The notes beneath the pieces are model-generated. The model was not told the DNA's origin, did not search any database, and saw only the letters and a program-made list of their open reading frames with translations. Shown in pieces: positions 11,836-12,195 of a stretch of DNA of 12,195 nucleotides (position 1 is the first letter of the stretch; the number at the start of each line of letters is the position of its first letter). Source of the DNA: 2-01-FULL-40-42 sp964349415 (GTDB taxonomy: Bacteria > Patescibacteriota > Microgenomatia > UBA1406 > GWC2-37-13); assembly GCA_964349415.1 (NCBI GenBank), contig CAYGGJ010000027.1:1-12195 (forward strand), read 5' to 3'. The translations under genes and the position numbers were made by a program.

Positions 11836-12195
11836 CACTTTGTCCCATTTTCCCTGCTCGATCACATCTTCAAGGTTATGAAAGCTTTTTCCGAGTCTGT
11901 GGTCGGTGAGCCGGTTTTGAGGAAAGTTATAGGTTCGAATCTTATCAGCACGTTCACCCGAGCCGATATTTTGGACATATGAAAAGATCATTCCCTTCTT
12001 CTTCTCTTCCTCAAGTTGATACAGTTTTCCCAAAAGGAGATCCATGGCAATTTTTCTGTTTGCTTCTTGATATCTTTCTTGGCTTGAAGTGACTACTATT
12101 CCAGTTGGTTTATGGGTAAGTCGTACAGCGGTAGATACTTTATTCACGTTTTGTCCGCCGTGTCCTCCTGCTCGGTAAAACTGCCATTCCACGTC
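11818..12195 (-). CDS. prfA: Peptide chain release factor 1 (C-terminal part)
   Basis: RF1 reads UAA and UAG stop codons and triggers peptidyl-tRNA hydrolysis. Only the last 125 codons are in the window; the reading frame is open to the edge at 12195, and the apparent GTG at 12190-12192 is an internal valine in DVEWQFY. The GGQ catalytic motif is at 12151-12159, in an unusual context GGHGGQNVN rather than the common GAGGQHVN. THKPTGIVV and an SSQERYQEANRK stretch follow. The segment GSGERADKIRTYNFPQ with TDHR is characteristic of RF1 rather than RF2, whose counterpart is QIRSYV. The codon-recognition domain (PxT motif) lies outside the window. rpmE follows with its own promoter. Confidence 0.9.
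   Translation of the reverse strand, partial: DVEWQFYRAGGHGGQNVNKVSTAVRLTHKPTGIVVTSSQERYQEANRKIAMDLLLGKLYQLEEEKKKGMIFSYVQNIGSGERADKIRTYNFPQNRLTDHRLGKSFHNLEDVIEQGKWDKVFTYTA

Noticed and set aside
12190..12192. GTG as the start of a short GGQ-domain protein (ArfB-like)
   Set aside because: The frame is open to the window edge and the preceding codons fit RF1; the C-terminal IRTYNFPQ and TDHR segments are RF1-type, so it is a cut gene, not a short one.
1..12195. Search for CRISPR arrays, tRNA genes, insertion sequences, phage or defence genes, long repeats
   Set aside because: None seen by eye. The window is almost fully occupied by housekeeping genes, so no undescribed multi-gene system can be supported here.

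Overview
The window reads as a compact, moderately AT-rich bacterial chromosome segment, most likely from the Candidate Phyla Radiation (Patescibacteria), perhaps a Microgenomates-type lineage. This is inferred from short, diverged versions of FolD, MiaA and EF-4, very tight gene spacing, and promoters sitting almost on top of start codons. TGA serves as a stop (end of gyrA) and no gene needs TGA readthrough, which argues against the UGA-recoding lineages (Gracilibacteria/SR1). No rRNA, tRNA, CRISPR array, insertion sequence or phage gene is visible, and no stretch of 300 bases lacks a gene. I see no new multi-gene system. The interest lies in unusual residues of core enzymes and in the compressed regulatory layout.

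Left part (1-1832): a small exported protein of unknown function runs on the + strand. It converges, one base away, with a stand-alone (alpha/alpha)6 glycoside hydrolase of the amylo-alpha-1,6-glucosidase type on the - strand. A 92-bp divergent promoter region (1833-1924) separates the hydrolase from lepA (EF-4, + strand). lepA in turn converges, two bases away, with miaA.

Right part (3643-12195): everything is on the - strand. In transcription order it is prfA (RF1, cut by the window edge), rpmE (bL31), rplJ (uL10), rplL (bL12), gyrB, ppa, gyrA, folD and miaA. Promoter-like sequences precede rpmE, rplJ, gyrB and folD, which suggests overlapping units: rpmE alone or onward; rplJ-rplL with possible read-through; gyrB-ppa-gyrA; and folD-miaA. 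The set covers translation (RF1, L31, L10, L12, EF-4, the tRNA A37 modifier), DNA supercoiling (both gyrase subunits, with pyrophosphatase between them) and one-carbon metabolism.

Most notable are these. Both gyrase subunits naturally differ at the quinolone-determining positions, including the exact equivalent of E. coli GyrB D426N. The FolD lacks the canonical DVDG and PCTP motifs. The rplJ leader has mutually exclusive hairpins. gyrB is predicted to be transcribed as a leaderless mRNA.
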